From: Tyzzerella sp.
GTDB lineage: Bacteria; Bacillota; Clostridia; Lachnospirales; Lachnospiraceae
Assembly (NCBI GenBank): GCA_017465565.1
Contig: JAFTWA010000060.1
Span: 1-34,282, forward strand
DNA: 34,282 nt
Direction of reading: 5' to 3'
Shown: positions 16,032 through 24,137 of the stretch, piece by piece
Position numbering within the stretch: the first letter of the stretch is position 1
How the letters are laid out: the number at the start of each line of letters is the position of its first letter
Program-made: the position numbers and the translations under genes
Notes under the pieces: model-generated
What the model was told of the DNA's origin: nothing
The model's input: only the letters and a program-made list of their open reading frames with translations
The model's database searches: none

Positions 16032-16895
16032 TTATTGGTAAAATACAAGTTTCTTTTCACAGAAAAATTGTATTCTTGTTAGTATGAAAAGAAGCAAGAA
16101 CATTACTATAGAAAGACAACATGCATATTCGTATTCTCCATATCGAATTGCTCTCAAATAAATTTCATACATTATTGTGGTCGTAGACCCTGCCGGTCCA
16201 CCTGACGTTAACAATTTTGCCTGTGTAAAACATTTCATTGCGCCAAGAATATTTAAAAACAATACATAAAAAATCTGTGGCGATGCCATAGGCAGCATAA
16301 TCTTAATTGCTTTTGTAAATCCATTCGCCCCATCTACCGTCGCAGCTTCCTGAATGTCATCTGACACTCCACGGAATCCTGCCAACAGATATAAAAAGCT
16401 GCCTGAAATGTGAGTCCAAATGGTAACAACTGCCACCACCCAGAATGCCGTATCCTTATTCGTAGTCCATGAAATATCGGTTCCCAGCCATGAGTTAAGT
16501 AATCCACCATCCGTTTTAACTACGAAAAGAAAGATAACGGAACTAGTTGCGTGGGCGATTGCAATTGGCAGTGCATAAAGCATCTGAGAAATCTTCCCAA
16601 GTTTCGTCTTCTTCGTAGTCAAGAGTGCCAATAACATTGCAATTCCGAAAGTTCCAATAAAAATTACAACGGCAAAAACTAATGTAAACTTCAAAATCTG
16701 CCAAAAACTATCCTCATGAAACATCATGTCCCAATATGTAGTTCCTGCCCAGCTTTGCCATGCCCCGAACTGATCGGTAAAAGAAAATGAAGATAAAATC
16801 GTTTTAAAAAATGGATAAAAACTAAATACTCCAGCTCCTACGAACGTTGGTAACATCAGCAAATATGGTAAGGCACGTTTCTTTTTCTTTTTCAT
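16032..16895 (-). CDS. Carbohydrate ABC transporter permease, MalF type
   Basis: This 287-residue membrane protein begins with a Lys-rich cytoplasmic start (MKKKKKRALPYLLM), followed by about six transmembrane helices. The EAA loop is seen as IQEAATVDGANGFTKAIKIM at about 180-200. With the MalG-type partner it forms the transmembrane part of a CUT1-like importer. Energy would have to come from a shared ATPase (MsmX/MsmK type) encoded elsewhere, as is common in Firmicutes. Confidence 0.92.
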   Translation of the reverse strand: MKKKKKRALPYLLMLPTFVGAGVFSFYPFFKTILSSFSFTDQFGAWQSWAGTTYWDMMFHEDSFWQILKFTLVFAVVIFIGTFGIAMLLALLTTKKTKLGKISQMLYALPIAIAHATSSVIFLFVVKTDGGLLNSWLGTDISWTTNKDTAFWVVAVVTIWTHISGSFLYLLAGFRGVSDDIQEAATVDGANGFTKAIKIMLPMASPQIFYVLFLNILGAMKCFTQAKLLTSGGPAGSTTTIMYEIYLRAIRYGEYEYACCLSIVMFLLLFILTRIQFFCEKKLVFYQ

Positions 16896-16926
16896 AAAAC
16901 CTTTCCACTCCTTCCTGTTTTATATC

Positions 16927-17946
16927 TTATTGTTCAAATTTACTCCAAGGTACATCTACTGTAATACCTTTTGTAATCATGTCGTAAATGTGACTGAGAA
17001 GTGGGAATTCCGCTAAGTCAACACCTTTATTCATTAACGCTTCAATTACAACCTGTGTAATTGCAACGGATTCTAATGTCACACCGCTGAGTTCTTCTCT
17101 CGCTTGTTTAAATGTCATTCCACGGCCGAGTAAAGTTCCAATCATTCTTGTTCTGCCGCCGAATACAGTTACGTATAAGTCACCAGCTCCGAAGAGAATC
17201 TGTTCTTTTTGTCCACCTGTCATTTCAATGAGCTTATACATTTCTTTTGTACTTTGCGCGAATAAACCAGCTTGTGGGTTGTAGTGTTCTTTACAGCCCA
17301 CACCGTTCTTTGCTTCTGTAAGGCCGATTGCTAAAGCAACACCGAGTGCGTATGCATTTTTCATTGCTACTGCTGTCTCTACGCCAATCACATCTGTTGT
17401 TGCTGTAATGTGATAGTAATCTGTAGAAAGCATGTTTTTGATTTTCACAAGGTCTTCCATGTTGTTTCCGCAGAATGCAACTACTGTGTGATGTCTGTCT
17501 GCAAGTTCAAAGCTGATACATGGTCCGCCTACTGCATTCAAGGAAAGTCCATCACATCCTGGCTTTGTAGCAAGGTAATCTGGGAATGCTGTTAATGTTC
17601 CGTCTGGTTCACTATGTAACCCCTTTGTAATAGATAATACTGGTAAGCTTTTTGGAATCACTGGCAATACATTTTCTGCGAACCATTCCACACCAAAGCT
17701 GCTCACACCGCCGATTAATAAATCTGCATCTTTTAATGCTTCTGAGAGTTCTTCGATTTGATAGCAAGTTACTCCTTCTGGCAACTGTCTTTTTAAGGTT
17801 TTGTGATATCCTGTTTCCTTTGCCTCTGAAATAATTTCTCTGTCAAGTGGTGTTCCAACTAATCGAACCTCATGCCCATTATCCACTGCTGGCATACACA
17901 TAGCCGACCCCATCATTCCAGCTCCTACAATTGTTACAATACTCAT
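16927..17946 (-). CDS. NAD(P)-dependent glycerol-3-phosphate dehydrogenase-like protein
   Basis: The 339-residue protein has an N-terminal Rossmann fold with GAGMMGSA at 8-15. The GpsA-family catalytic region is present (AMKNAYALGVALAIG), as is the C-terminal signature GAGDLYVTVFGGRTRMIGTLLGRG. Length and domain order match GpsA. However, a GpsA paralogue inside a sugar-acid operon is more likely to oxidise or reduce another sugar phosphate or hydroxy acid than to serve lipid synthesis. The ribosome binding site AAGAAGG lies 9 nt before the ATG. The precise substrate is unknown. Confidence 0.8.
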   Translation of the reverse strand: MSIVTIVGAGMMGSAMCMPAVDNGHEVRLVGTPLDREIISEAKETGYHKTLKRQLPEGVTCYQIEELSEALKDADLLIGGVSSFGVEWFAENVLPVIPKSLPVLSITKGLHSEPDGTLTAFPDYLATKPGCDGLSLNAVGGPCISFELADRHHTVVAFCGNNMEDLVKIKNMLSTDYYHITATTDVIGVETAVAMKNAYALGVALAIGLTEAKNGVGCKEHYNPQAGLFAQSTKEMYKLIEMTGGQKEQILFGAGDLYVTVFGGRTRMIGTLLGRGMTFKQAREELSGVTLESVAITQVVIEALMNKGVDLAEFPLLSHIYDMITKGITVDVPWSKFEQ

Positions 17947-17984
17947 TTTTAATACCTTCTTTCTTTATATTTTTCTTTTGATTG

Positions 17985-19838
17985 TTATCTCAATATATTC
18001 CAGTCATCTAAGGTTTCCAGAATCAGGTGTCTGAAAGTACCCTGCCATCCGGTGCACCACTCAGATACAACGAAATATCTATGGTCTGGTCGTCCCCATC
18101 TTGTGTGACGAATGGATTCATCCTGGCATCCCGCTGGACGTACACGGCCTTTCACTACCATCGTTCCGTCTGAAATAAGCTGTGTTCCGTTATACCATAG
18201 GGCCCGTGCCCGCTCTTTCCAGACCTTATTTCCTGTCAGCTCTGCCAATTTCAGATAATCTGTAACCCACCATAATCCATAGTGGTCCAGTGCGTTATGT
18301 GCAGCTGAAACTGCAGTCGAACCATAGGTGTCAAATCGAAGCTGTGCTGTCATAGAATCCTTTGGAAATGCCACGCTGTAGTGATATTGCCAGGTTGCCA
18401 GATAATATGCCAATTCTACTGCCAACTCTAAATATCTTTGCTCACCGGTCAGTTCATACGCTCTAAGCGATGCTCTAAGAACAGGTGCTCCTGATTCCTT
18501 GTCAATGCAGTTAGAATCCAGCGCGCCGGCTGTCGTGCAGCCTCCTTTTTCAAACTCACCCAGATAGAAATCAAGTCCTTTTAAAGCCGATTCTAAATAT
18601 CTCTTTTCTCCTGTCTTTTCATAAGCATCAAGAATTGGAAGAATGACAAATGCTCCTACACTTCCATGTGCCTTATCAATCGAGCCGTCCATAAAATAGC
18701 TCTTTGCAAACTCACCACTGTCCTGCTGTGCATTTACAAAGAAATCCACCAGCCCAAAAGCTCGTTTTTCATAGCTTGGTCTCTCGATTCCTGCCTTCTT
18801 ACAAAGGTCTGCTGCTCTAAAGAAGTAAGTGGCCGCTGTACCAAGATTACAAGCATCCAAATCGGTCGGAATATCTCCGTTTAATGTCGAATCCAAACGT
18901 TCTGGCTTTTCTTTCACTTTTACCAGCATCAAACCGTTTGGCAAAAATGTATATTTATCCCAACTGTCCAGAACGCTGATTGCTTTATCTCTCGCATCCT
19001 CATCGCCCTCTTCTATGTACTGGTCTAGAAGTGCACATGCCTTTGCGCCATTTTGTCCAACCCATCCAATTTCAAAGTTCTGTGACTGCTGAATGAATAA
19101 ATTACTTTGGTCGTCCCAATTCAGCCCGTGTGTGAATCCAACTAAACCATTGTATTTTTTGCTCCAGAGTTGACGGAAAAACAATAAATCTAATTGCTTT
19201 ACCCGCTCTGGTGTGTGTTGCATCTTCACCTCACGATAAAAGAACTCCCATGCAAAATCCAAAAGGTCATGCATTCTTTCTCTTGGCTTGCCGGCATACA
19301 TCAGCATTACAATACCTGTAAACTCGTCTGCCGGTTCCATCGTTCCATAGTAAGGTGCATCCCATGCACGTTTAAAAAGTACCTTTGGAGCCTCAGTTTC
19401 CGGCCAAATCAGTTCTTGTACCGTATTCCCATCCTGCTCATAAACAGAGCAGCTCATGCCGCCTTTTTCTTCTCCGAATAAAGCCACTGCATATTCTTCG
19501 GATTCCGTATAGGTACATGCCGGAATTGCAACCCTATGCCACGCATAAACCCACGGCTCTCCTTTGTCTGCATAACCTGAATATTGAGCTCCCGAACCCC
19601 AGCCGTTTCCATTGTAGTTGACTGCTGGAATTTGGAAATATCTTGGCTTGTATGCAGCCTTTAGAGAAAGCTTCATTTGTGTCACAGGCTTTTCTGTTTT
19701 TCTTTTCCAATAAAAGGCTTTATCATTGATTATCTCGAAATAATCCTGACATCCTTCTGGAACGGAAATGCAAAGCACTTCTGCCCCATCTAGAAGAACA
19801 TGCCAATTGGAATCTTTCTTTTCAAATTGAATTGCCAT
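17985..19838 (-). CDS. Six-hairpin (alpha/alpha-barrel) glycosidase-like protein, function unassigned
   Basis: The protein has about 617 residues and no signal peptide, so it is cytoplasmic. The first 190 residues look beta-rich. From about 200 onward there are repeated helix pairs of the (alpha/alpha)6 type (YLESALKGLDFYLGEFEKGG, then RYLELAVELAYYLATWQYHY). These are seen in unsaturated glucuronyl hydrolases, epimerases and related glycosidases. I did not recognise a specific GH family or its catalytic acids. The ATG at 19838 is chosen because the upstream in-frame ATG at 19856 lies within the sequence ATGAAAAAGGAGGAGACT, whose AAGGAGG serves 19838. Co-location with a mutarotase and importer suggests action on an imported oligosaccharide. 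Confidence 0.6.
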   Translation of the reverse strand: MAIQFEKKDSNWHVLLDGAEVLCISVPEGCQDYFEIINDKAFYWKRKTEKPVTQMKLSLKAAYKPRYFQIPAVNYNGNGWGSGAQYSGYADKGEPWVYAWHRVAIPACTYTESEEYAVALFGEEKGGMSCSVYEQDGNTVQELIWPETEAPKVLFKRAWDAPYYGTMEPADEFTGIVMLMYAGKPRERMHDLLDFAWEFFYREVKMQHTPERVKQLDLLFFRQLWSKKYNGLVGFTHGLNWDDQSNLFIQQSQNFEIGWVGQNGAKACALLDQYIEEGDEDARDKAISVLDSWDKYTFLPNGLMLVKVKEKPERLDSTLNGDIPTDLDACNLGTAATYFFRAADLCKKAGIERPSYEKRAFGLVDFFVNAQQDSGEFAKSYFMDGSIDKAHGSVGAFVILPILDAYEKTGEKRYLESALKGLDFYLGEFEKGGCTTAGALDSNCIDKESGAPVLRASLRAYELTGEQRYLELAVELAYYLATWQYHYSVAFPKDSMTAQLRFDTYGSTAVSAAHNALDHYGLWWVTDYLKLAELTGNKVWKERARALWYNGTQLISDGTMVVKGRVRPAGCQDESIRHTRWGRPDHRYFVVSEWCTGWQGTFRHLILETLDDWNILR

Positions 19839-19861
19839 AGTCTCCTCCTTTTTCATATTTA

Positions 19862-20749
19862 TTATCCAACTCGAAATGTCAGTGTACGCTCAAACACCCC
19901 ACCAACATCAACCGATTCTATTCCAAGTTTATTCTCCCACACATGGTCTGTACTTGCCAAATCAGATGTGCCGCACCATGGTTCAATACACATGATGGAC
20001 ATTCTGTTTCCGACGCCCCACAGGCACATGTATGGAAAATCCTTGATTCCCAGTTCTACAAAGTGTCCGCTGCGTTTTGATTTCATAGTGATGAAATCTG
20101 CGTGAACCTCTTCGAGTAACTGCGGACCATCATCAAAATAGTGGTCACTTAATTTTTTTTCAGTTTCACCATGAAGCCATGGGATTCTTTTTCCCGTCAA
20201 GAGGCGAGTCCCTTCTTCTAATTCAAACTGATTAATATATTGTGGAGAATCGAATTCTAAAGAATAATCCTCTCCACTTTCATCTAGTGCGATTGGACAA
20301 TAAAATCCAGGGTGTGCACCTAATGAAAAGTAAATTCTTTTATTATCGTCATTGATCACACGGAACTTCTGAACGACAACTTCCCCGTCTAATGAAAATT
20401 CCACTTGGAATCGAAACTCATAAGGAAAGCTCTTTCTCGTTTCTTCTGTTGCAGATATTTGAAGCAAAATATGCTTATCATCTGCTTCTAACACTTCAAA
20501 ATCCATGTCATTTGCAAATCCATGCATCGTAGCTGGATAAACTTTTCCGCCGATGATGGTTCTGTCTCCGGCGATACGCCCTGGATTTGGAAATAGCAGC
20601 ATGGAATGATGAGGCCAAGTATCGCCTCCTGGCTGCCACAAATATTCCATTTCCGTCTTTTTGGAATACAGACTTTGAAGCTCTGCGCCAATAGGAGCAA
20701 CTTCAATTTTTATGAATTCATTTTCAAGTTTTAAGTTTTTGTCTCCCAT
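19862..20749 (-). CDS. Aldose 1-epimerase family protein (LacX-like)
   Basis: The 295-residue protein has the galactose-mutarotase superfamily beta-sandwich. A histidine lies at H76 in TMHGFAND and another at H146 in SLGAHPGFYCP, with IEPWCGTSD near the C-terminus carrying the likely catalytic acid. It should interconvert anomers of a free sugar and so feed the downstream dehydrogenase. Its closest flavour is the LacX-like subgroup found beside sugar catabolic genes. The ribosome binding site AGAGGA precedes the ATG. Confidence 0.88.
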   Translation of the reverse strand: MGDKNLKLENEFIKIEVAPIGAELQSLYSKKTEMEYLWQPGGDTWPHHSMLLFPNPGRIAGDRTIIGGKVYPATMHGFANDMDFEVLEADDKHILLQISATEETRKSFPYEFRFQVEFSLDGEVVVQKFRVINDDNKRIYFSLGAHPGFYCPIALDESGEDYSLEFDSPQYINQFELEEGTRLLTGKRIPWLHGETEKKLSDHYFDDGPQLLEEVHADFITMKSKRSGHFVELGIKDFPYMCLWGVGNRMSIMCIEPWCGTSDLASTDHVWENKLGIESVDVGGVFERTLTFRVG

Positions 20750-20768
20750 TTCATTTTCCTCTCATACT

Positions 20769-21626
20769 TTACAAAATACAGTCGAGCGCTTTTTCTAAAC
20801 CATAAAGCATATCCATTCCAGATGAATGTCCTACCTCTTTTATCTTCTCAAGTACTTTGACAAGATCTGCTTCATAATCTCCAGCCAATATCTGAATTAA
20901 TCTGCACAATATTTCTGCAAATTCACCACGGCAGGCACATTTTAAGTACTTGCAGCTGATTTCTGTTGTTTGCTTTTCTCCAATTAGATAGGAAAGGATT
21001 CTTTCAACCCTGGCAAAATAGGTGTCTTGTTTTTTATGTAAAGCCAACCCTAGCAAACATCCTGCAAGTGTGCCTACTATTGCATCATCGGCAGCCGGGG
21101 TCAAACCTCGCCCCGCTCCTATCAATGTCTGGAAGGAACTTTCTACTGCTGATAGATTACTATCTAGTACACCTTCCACAAATGTACTTAATGCAACCCC
21201 ATAACGCTCTGGTAATCTCTCGAAATCACTCTTTTTTCCACTGTATCCTATAAATGTTTCTATTTGTTTTTTCTTTTGTTCAAACTGTTCTTTATTAAAA
21301 TTCTCTAAGGAGATGTTCAAAAGGCTGCAGGATGAAATATTGGATAGCGCAATTTTTATATCCTTTATTTGCATGTAGTCTTTTGATTTCACTGCCCGAA
21401 ACTCATCCTGCTTTTTCAAACGTTCATAATCTTCCCTTCGAAGTATGATGCTGTCTGGCAAAAGGATATTTCCTTCGCGCATGATGGTCAGTAATCTTGC
21501 CTCTCCTTTTATAGAGAATCGGAAATTTTGTACTCTGTCGAATTTGGAATGTAAGGTTCCCCAGGATATTTCGTCCTGGTTCCACTCTGACGCCAGGTTC
21601 ATCTCTATTGGAGTAACTTCAAACAT
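20769..21626 (-). CDS. DUF2877 protein, AllH-like subunit
   Basis: The DUF2877 signatures are clear: GAGRGLTPAADDAIVGTLAG mid-protein, then TTEISCKYLKCACRGEFAE, then VGHSSGMDMLYG near the end. In E. coli the DUF2877 protein AllH (YlbF) is the third component of oxamate carbamoyltransferase, with FdrA (AllF) and a DUF1116 protein (AllG). Those two partners are encoded upstream here. The frame opens at 21662. The ATG at 21626 (MFEVTPIE) is preferred because it limits overlap with the kinase gene to 22 nt, though its ribosome binding site is weak. The kinase gene lies between this gene and its two partners. Confidence 0.82.
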   Translation of the reverse strand: MFEVTPIEMNLASEWNQDEISWGTLHSKFDRVQNFRFSIKGEARLLTIMREGNILLPDSIILRREDYERLKKQDEFRAVKSKDYMQIKDIKIALSNISSCSLLNISLENFNKEQFEQKKKQIETFIGYSGKKSDFERLPERYGVALSTFVEGVLDSNLSAVESSFQTLIGAGRGLTPAADDAIVGTLAGCLLGLALHKKQDTYFARVERILSYLIGEKQTTEISCKYLKCACRGEFAEILCRLIQILAGDYEADLVKVLEKIKEVGHSSGMDMLYGLEKALDCIL

Positions 21627-22744
21627 TGTCTCATCACCATAAGTTCTTCGTTCGTTTTCCATATGTAAACTCCAATTTTGCTTTCAGGTTTGCTGATTCT
21701 GCCTTCGTTTCCAACCTCGTTTGCCTCATCATCGAGAACGATTCCTTTGTAGGAAAGTTCTTCGCAAACTCTCTTACGAATCAGGCTGCTTCCCTTTCCA
21801 ATACCACCGGTAAATACAAGTGCATCTGCTCCCTTGAGGTATGCATCAAACATTCCCGCATATCCAACAAGATTGTCTACATATGCATCTAATGTAAGAT
21901 TTGCTCGTGCATCTCCCTCGTTTGCTGCTGCCTCTATAAGCCGCAAATCATTGCTGATTCCACTAACTCCGAGAAGCCCGCCTTTCGAAGACAAGTCTTT
22001 CAAAATCTGATTCCAGTCTCCATCATAAGCTTTCATAAGACCCGGAAGACAATACATATCAATATCGCCTACACGGTTGTTCTGAAACACTCCTGATTGT
22101 GGTGTCGCACCCATGCTGGATGCAATACTCTCTCCATCTTCAATGGCACAAACGGATGAAGAGCCTCCCAGATGAAAGGAAATGATTTTCTTACACTCTG
22201 GTGCTTCTTTCCCCATCTTCCATGCCATAAAGCTGTGTGATGAGCCATGAAAACCATATCTTCGAATACCCATTTTTTCTTTCCATTCGTAAGGAACTCC
22301 GTAGAGTACTCTTTTTTCTGGAATGGATGCATGAAAGGAAGTTTCAAAATACCCAATCTGTAAAAGCTTTGGAAATCTTTCTTTCATCTCTTTCATGACC
22401 TGAATGTATACTGGGTTGTGGGCTGGTGCGAATACGGAATAATGTTCCATAATTCCTAAGATTTCATCATTAATGACTCTTGCACCTGTCACATCACCTG
22501 CGTGAACCGCCTTATAACCAACTGCATCAAGGCTTTCAAAGGAATCTAACACTCCTTTTGCTTTTAGTTCTTTTTCTGTCTCTGCAAATGCGTCCATGTG
22601 ACTCATAGTTCCGGCAGAACCCACATTTTCAAAACCACCTTCAGCCACCTGCTTTTCCTCATCACAGATTTCAAATAATTTGTATTTGAAGCTGGTAGAA
22701 CCGAGGTTTAATACCATAATGTGATACGTTTTTTTATTTTCCAT
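21605..22744 (-). CDS. Acetate kinase-family protein in an FdrA/DUF1116/DUF2877 operon
   Basis: The 379-residue protein has acetate/butyrate kinase (ASKHA) motifs: LNLGSTSFKYKLF at 12-24, FAPAHNP at 105-111, RRYGFHGSSH at 161-170, NNRVGDID at 222-229, FTGGIGKGS at 311-319 and TNEELMV at 364-370. Residues matching M. thermophila acetate kinase Arg91 and Asp148 are changed. Here they are K78 (GYKAVHAG instead of HRVVHGG) and E134 (FETSFH instead of FDTAFH). The acyl substrate is therefore probably not simply acetate. Related operons usually carry a carbamate kinase in this position. The ATG at 22744 overlaps the DUF1116 gene by 11 nt. It probably exchanges an acyl phosphate with ADP/ATP. Confidence 0.85.
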   Translation of the reverse strand: MENKKTYHIMVLNLGSTSFKYKLFEICDEEKQVAEGGFENVGSAGTMSHMDAFAETEKELKAKGVLDSFESLDAVGYKAVHAGDVTGARVINDEILGIMEHYSVFAPAHNPVYIQVMKEMKERFPKLLQIGYFETSFHASIPEKRVLYGVPYEWKEKMGIRRYGFHGSSHSFMAWKMGKEAPECKKIISFHLGGSSSVCAIEDGESIASSMGATPQSGVFQNNRVGDIDMYCLPGLMKAYDGDWNQILKDLSSKGGLLGVSGISNDLRLIEAAANEGDARANLTLDAYVDNLVGYAGMFDAYLKGADALVFTGGIGKGSSLIRKRVCEELSYKGIVLDDEANEVGNEGRISKPESKIGVYIWKTNEELMVMRQCLKLLQ

Positions 22745-24134
22745 ATTTCTTAACATAAGCAGCCATCGCTTTCTCGAAACATTCCATTGGAACACGGGCA
22801 CTACCTGCACCGATTAATCCACCTTCGAAGTTAAACATACCACCATGGATTTCTGGAGTAATTCCTGTCTCTAATACCTTGCGGATATCAATACCAACTG
22901 GAAGGAATTCAAAGTCCATATTTGGAATTGGGAAGTTTGGATTCTTTGTAATACAAATCTTCTGCATTTCCTTTGTAAGCGCTACTGCGTCTTTATTTTT
23001 CATACCACGAAGTGCACATACGATAGGGCTGGCTGCTGCTGCAAGTCCACCCATGCCGGCACATTCTACCACGCAGCTGTCTCCAATCCATGGGAGCTGG
23101 TCTTTGATAGTATATTTGCTTGATGTGTAACGTCCCTTCATCATTGGAGCTGGCGCTGTAAACCATTCATCTCCAAGACCTGCAACCTTGATACCGAAAG
23201 TTACACCGTTTCCACAAACGGCTGTTACCATGGTAGAATATTCTGTTCCAACTGCAGAAAGCATTGCACTTCTTGATGCGCCTTGTCCATAGCAGTGGAA
23301 ATAACGTGGTGTGTCTACAATATAGTTCACAACTGGAAGTAATTTTTCCTTTGGAACATCCATCTTAAATAAGTTTGGCAATACCTGATGTTCGAAAATA
23401 AGGTCTGCTGCTGACTGTCTTGTATGATTTTCATCACCCATCTGGAAGCTTTCTGCTAAGATTGGTTTGATTGCAATCGGTCCAAACTCTTTTAACATCT
23501 GTCTCACAACAGGGAATAATTCTTCTCTCATATAGCGAAGGTTTTCTGCAATTTCTGGTGAGTATAAGCCCCAACCACAGAAGCCTCCTTGGAAAGGTCC
23601 TTCTGCTGGGAATGTTGCAGCGCGGATTCCTGTTCTTCTGTCTTCAATAATAATCATGGCTACTGATTTTGTGATAATACCAGTTCCGGCACCTACTGTA
23701 TTGGTATCCAGGGCTGACATGATTTTGAGTTTCCCTGATTTAATCAGCTCCACTGCTTCTTCCTGTGTCTTTGCCCAGCCTTCAAACAGACAAGCACTTA
23801 CAAGACCTCTCTGGTGAAGCATTACCATATCGTCGTATTCAATCGGTGGTCCAGAGTGAATGATGGTATAATCATCTAATCCCTCGATAACCTCTCCTGC
23901 TGGAAGAATGTCTACCCACGCTGGATCAGAATCAATGATGCAATGTACTGCCTTGTCATTCGCCGCATCGATTTTTTCTTTTAATTCACTTTCGTTTACT
24001 ACTTCTAACATTCTCTCTGTTTCGCAGCTTCTCTGTACTGGAACTCTCCAGTCTACCTGAACTGCTTCGCAGTCTTGTGCTTTCAGCGCATCATAGAAAA
24101 ATTGAAGTCCGATATTTACTACTTTCCATTTCAT
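22734..24134 (-). CDS. DUF1116 protein, AllG (YlbE)-like subunit
   Basis: The 466-residue protein is a full-length DUF1116 member, recognised by DTNTVGAGTGI, EGPFQGGFCGWGLYSPEIAENLRYMREE-type segments, GDENHTRQSAA, and the glycine-rich C-terminal run VECAGMGGLAAAASPIV. In E. coli this family (AllG) works with FdrA (AllF) and AllH as oxamate carbamoyltransferase, acting between carbamoyl phosphate and oxalurate. The start ATG has the ribosome binding site GAAAGGAGAAA and lies 3 nt after the fdrA stop. Its 3' end overlaps the kinase gene, so the four genes form a translationally coupled module. Confidence 0.88.
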   Translation of the reverse strand: MKWKVVNIGLQFFYDALKAQDCEAVQVDWRVPVQRSCETERMLEVVNESELKEKIDAANDKAVHCIIDSDPAWVDILPAGEVIEGLDDYTIIHSGPPIEYDDMVMLHQRGLVSACLFEGWAKTQEEAVELIKSGKLKIMSALDTNTVGAGTGIITKSVAMIIIEDRRTGIRAATFPAEGPFQGGFCGWGLYSPEIAENLRYMREELFPVVRQMLKEFGPIAIKPILAESFQMGDENHTRQSAADLIFEHQVLPNLFKMDVPKEKLLPVVNYIVDTPRYFHCYGQGASRSAMLSAVGTEYSTMVTAVCGNGVTFGIKVAGLGDEWFTAPAPMMKGRYTSSKYTIKDQLPWIGDSCVVECAGMGGLAAAASPIVCALRGMKNKDAVALTKEMQKICITKNPNFPIPNMDFEFLPVGIDIRKVLETGITPEIHGGMFNFEGGLIGAGSARVPMECFEKAMAAYVKKYGK

Positions 24135-24137
24135 AAA

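Noticed and set aside
13801-16895. An incomplete sugar importer, because no ATPase gene is present.
   Set aside because: Firmicutes CUT1 importers commonly share one ATPase encoded elsewhere, so the absence is normal.
22069-22356. A 95-residue minus-strand frame inside the kinase gene, and a similar one at 28556-28774 inside the flavoprotein gene.
   Set aside because: They overlap well-supported genes on the same strand in another frame and show no features of their own.
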